Origin: Cyclobacteriaceae bacterium
Lineage (GTDB): Bacteria > Bacteroidota > Bacteroidia > Cytophagales > Cyclobacteriaceae
Length of the DNA stretch: 5,660 bases
NCBI GenBank assembly: GCA_029880385.1
Contig: JAOUOM010000172.1
Coordinates: 1-5,660 of the forward strand
Direction: 5' to 3'
Made by a program: the position numbers and the translations under genes. Below are positions 5,409 through 5,660 of the stretch, one piece after another. Every line of letters begins with the position of its first letter. Position 1 is the stretch's first letter. Below the pieces are notes generated by a model, which was not told where the DNA came from, did no database searches, and saw nothing but the letters and a program-made list of their open reading frames with translations.

Positions 5409-5660
5409 ATGACAACAACCGTAGTAGTAGGCGGCAGTTTTGCTGGCATGACAGCCGCTATCGAGATCAAAAGAAAAGGAAAAGAGCAGCACAAGGTAAT
5501 CCTGATCGACAAATCACCCCTGTTTTTGTTTATCCCATCGCTGATTTGGATTCCATTTGGCAGAAGGGAAATGAAGGATATCTCCTTCAAAAAAGAAGGC
5601 GTACTTCAAAAACGAGGTGTCGATTTTGTGCATGCCGAAGCCCTATCCGTCGATACCCAG
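5409..5660 (+). CDS. FAD-dependent oxidoreductase, sulfide:quinone oxidoreductase-like (N-terminal part)
   Basis: The first 84 codons of a flavoprotein cut off by the window end. A strand-turn-helix nucleotide-binding fold opens the protein: TTVVVGGSFAGMTAAIEI (3-20), with Ser10 at the second glycine of the usual GxGxxG, and Asp34 in VILIDKS at the end of the second strand, where the FAD ribose is bound. The following LFLFIPSLIWIPFGRRE (38-54) and a segment leading to VDFVHAEA (71-78) strongly recall the sulfide:quinone oxidoreductase / type II NADH dehydrogenase group. Such enzymes sit on the inner face of the membrane and pass electrons to quinone. The cysteines that define true sulfide oxidation would lie beyond the window, so the substrate is undecided. 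The ATG is preceded by an A-rich stretch and no Shine-Dalgarno sequence. It opens downstream of the hairpin-rich gap. Confidence 0.8.
   Translation, partial: MTTTVVVGGSFAGMTAAIEIKRKGKEQHKVILIDKSPLFLFIPSLIWIPFGRREMKDISFKKEGVLQKRGVDFVHAEALSVDTQ

Noticed and set aside
5214..5590. Minus-strand frames opposite the start of the oxidoreductase
   Set aside because: They run antisense through the conserved flavin-binding start of the plus-strand gene and show no domain.

Overview
The window looks like ordinary chromosome from a member of the Bacteroidota, probably in or near the Cytophagales; that lower rank is inference only. Four things point there. The 3' end of dnaX has the C-terminal tail typical of that phylum. 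A START-like (START_2) protein family largely confined to the phylum is present. Several intergenic gaps carry matches to the Bacteroidota -7 promoter box TAnnTTTG, and there are no clear Shine-Dalgarno sequences. The tRNA gene lacks an encoded CCA end.

Layout from left to right: the end of dnaX (+) runs into a tail-to-tail junction with only 4 bp between stop codons. A block of four genes on the minus strand follows, read from high to low coordinate: START-like protein (4844-4461), a long LptF/LptG-type permease (4404-2788), a metal-dependent O-methyltransferase (2662-2024), and a secreted MltD-like lytic transglycosylase with LysM repeats (2027-189). The last two overlap by ATGA and are probably co-translated. 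The permease and the methyltransferase are 125 bp apart, and that gap holds a good promoter match, so they are probably separate transcription units. A tRNA with anticodon CAT (4950-5023, +) starts divergently from the START-like gene. A 385-bp gap with a GC-rich, hairpin-rich core follows, then the first 84 codons of an FAD-dependent oxidoreductase resembling sulfide:quinone oxidoreductases (5409 onward, cut by the window end).

The minus-strand block has a cell-envelope flavour: lipopolysaccharide export (permease) and peptidoglycan cleavage (transglycosylase). The methyltransferase and START-like protein have no obvious role in that theme. I see no mobile element, CRISPR array, phage gene or defence system. 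The least explained sequence is the hairpin-rich gap before the oxidoreductase. The apparently leaderless methyltransferase promoter and the unusual anticodon stem of the tRNA are the other points worth checking.
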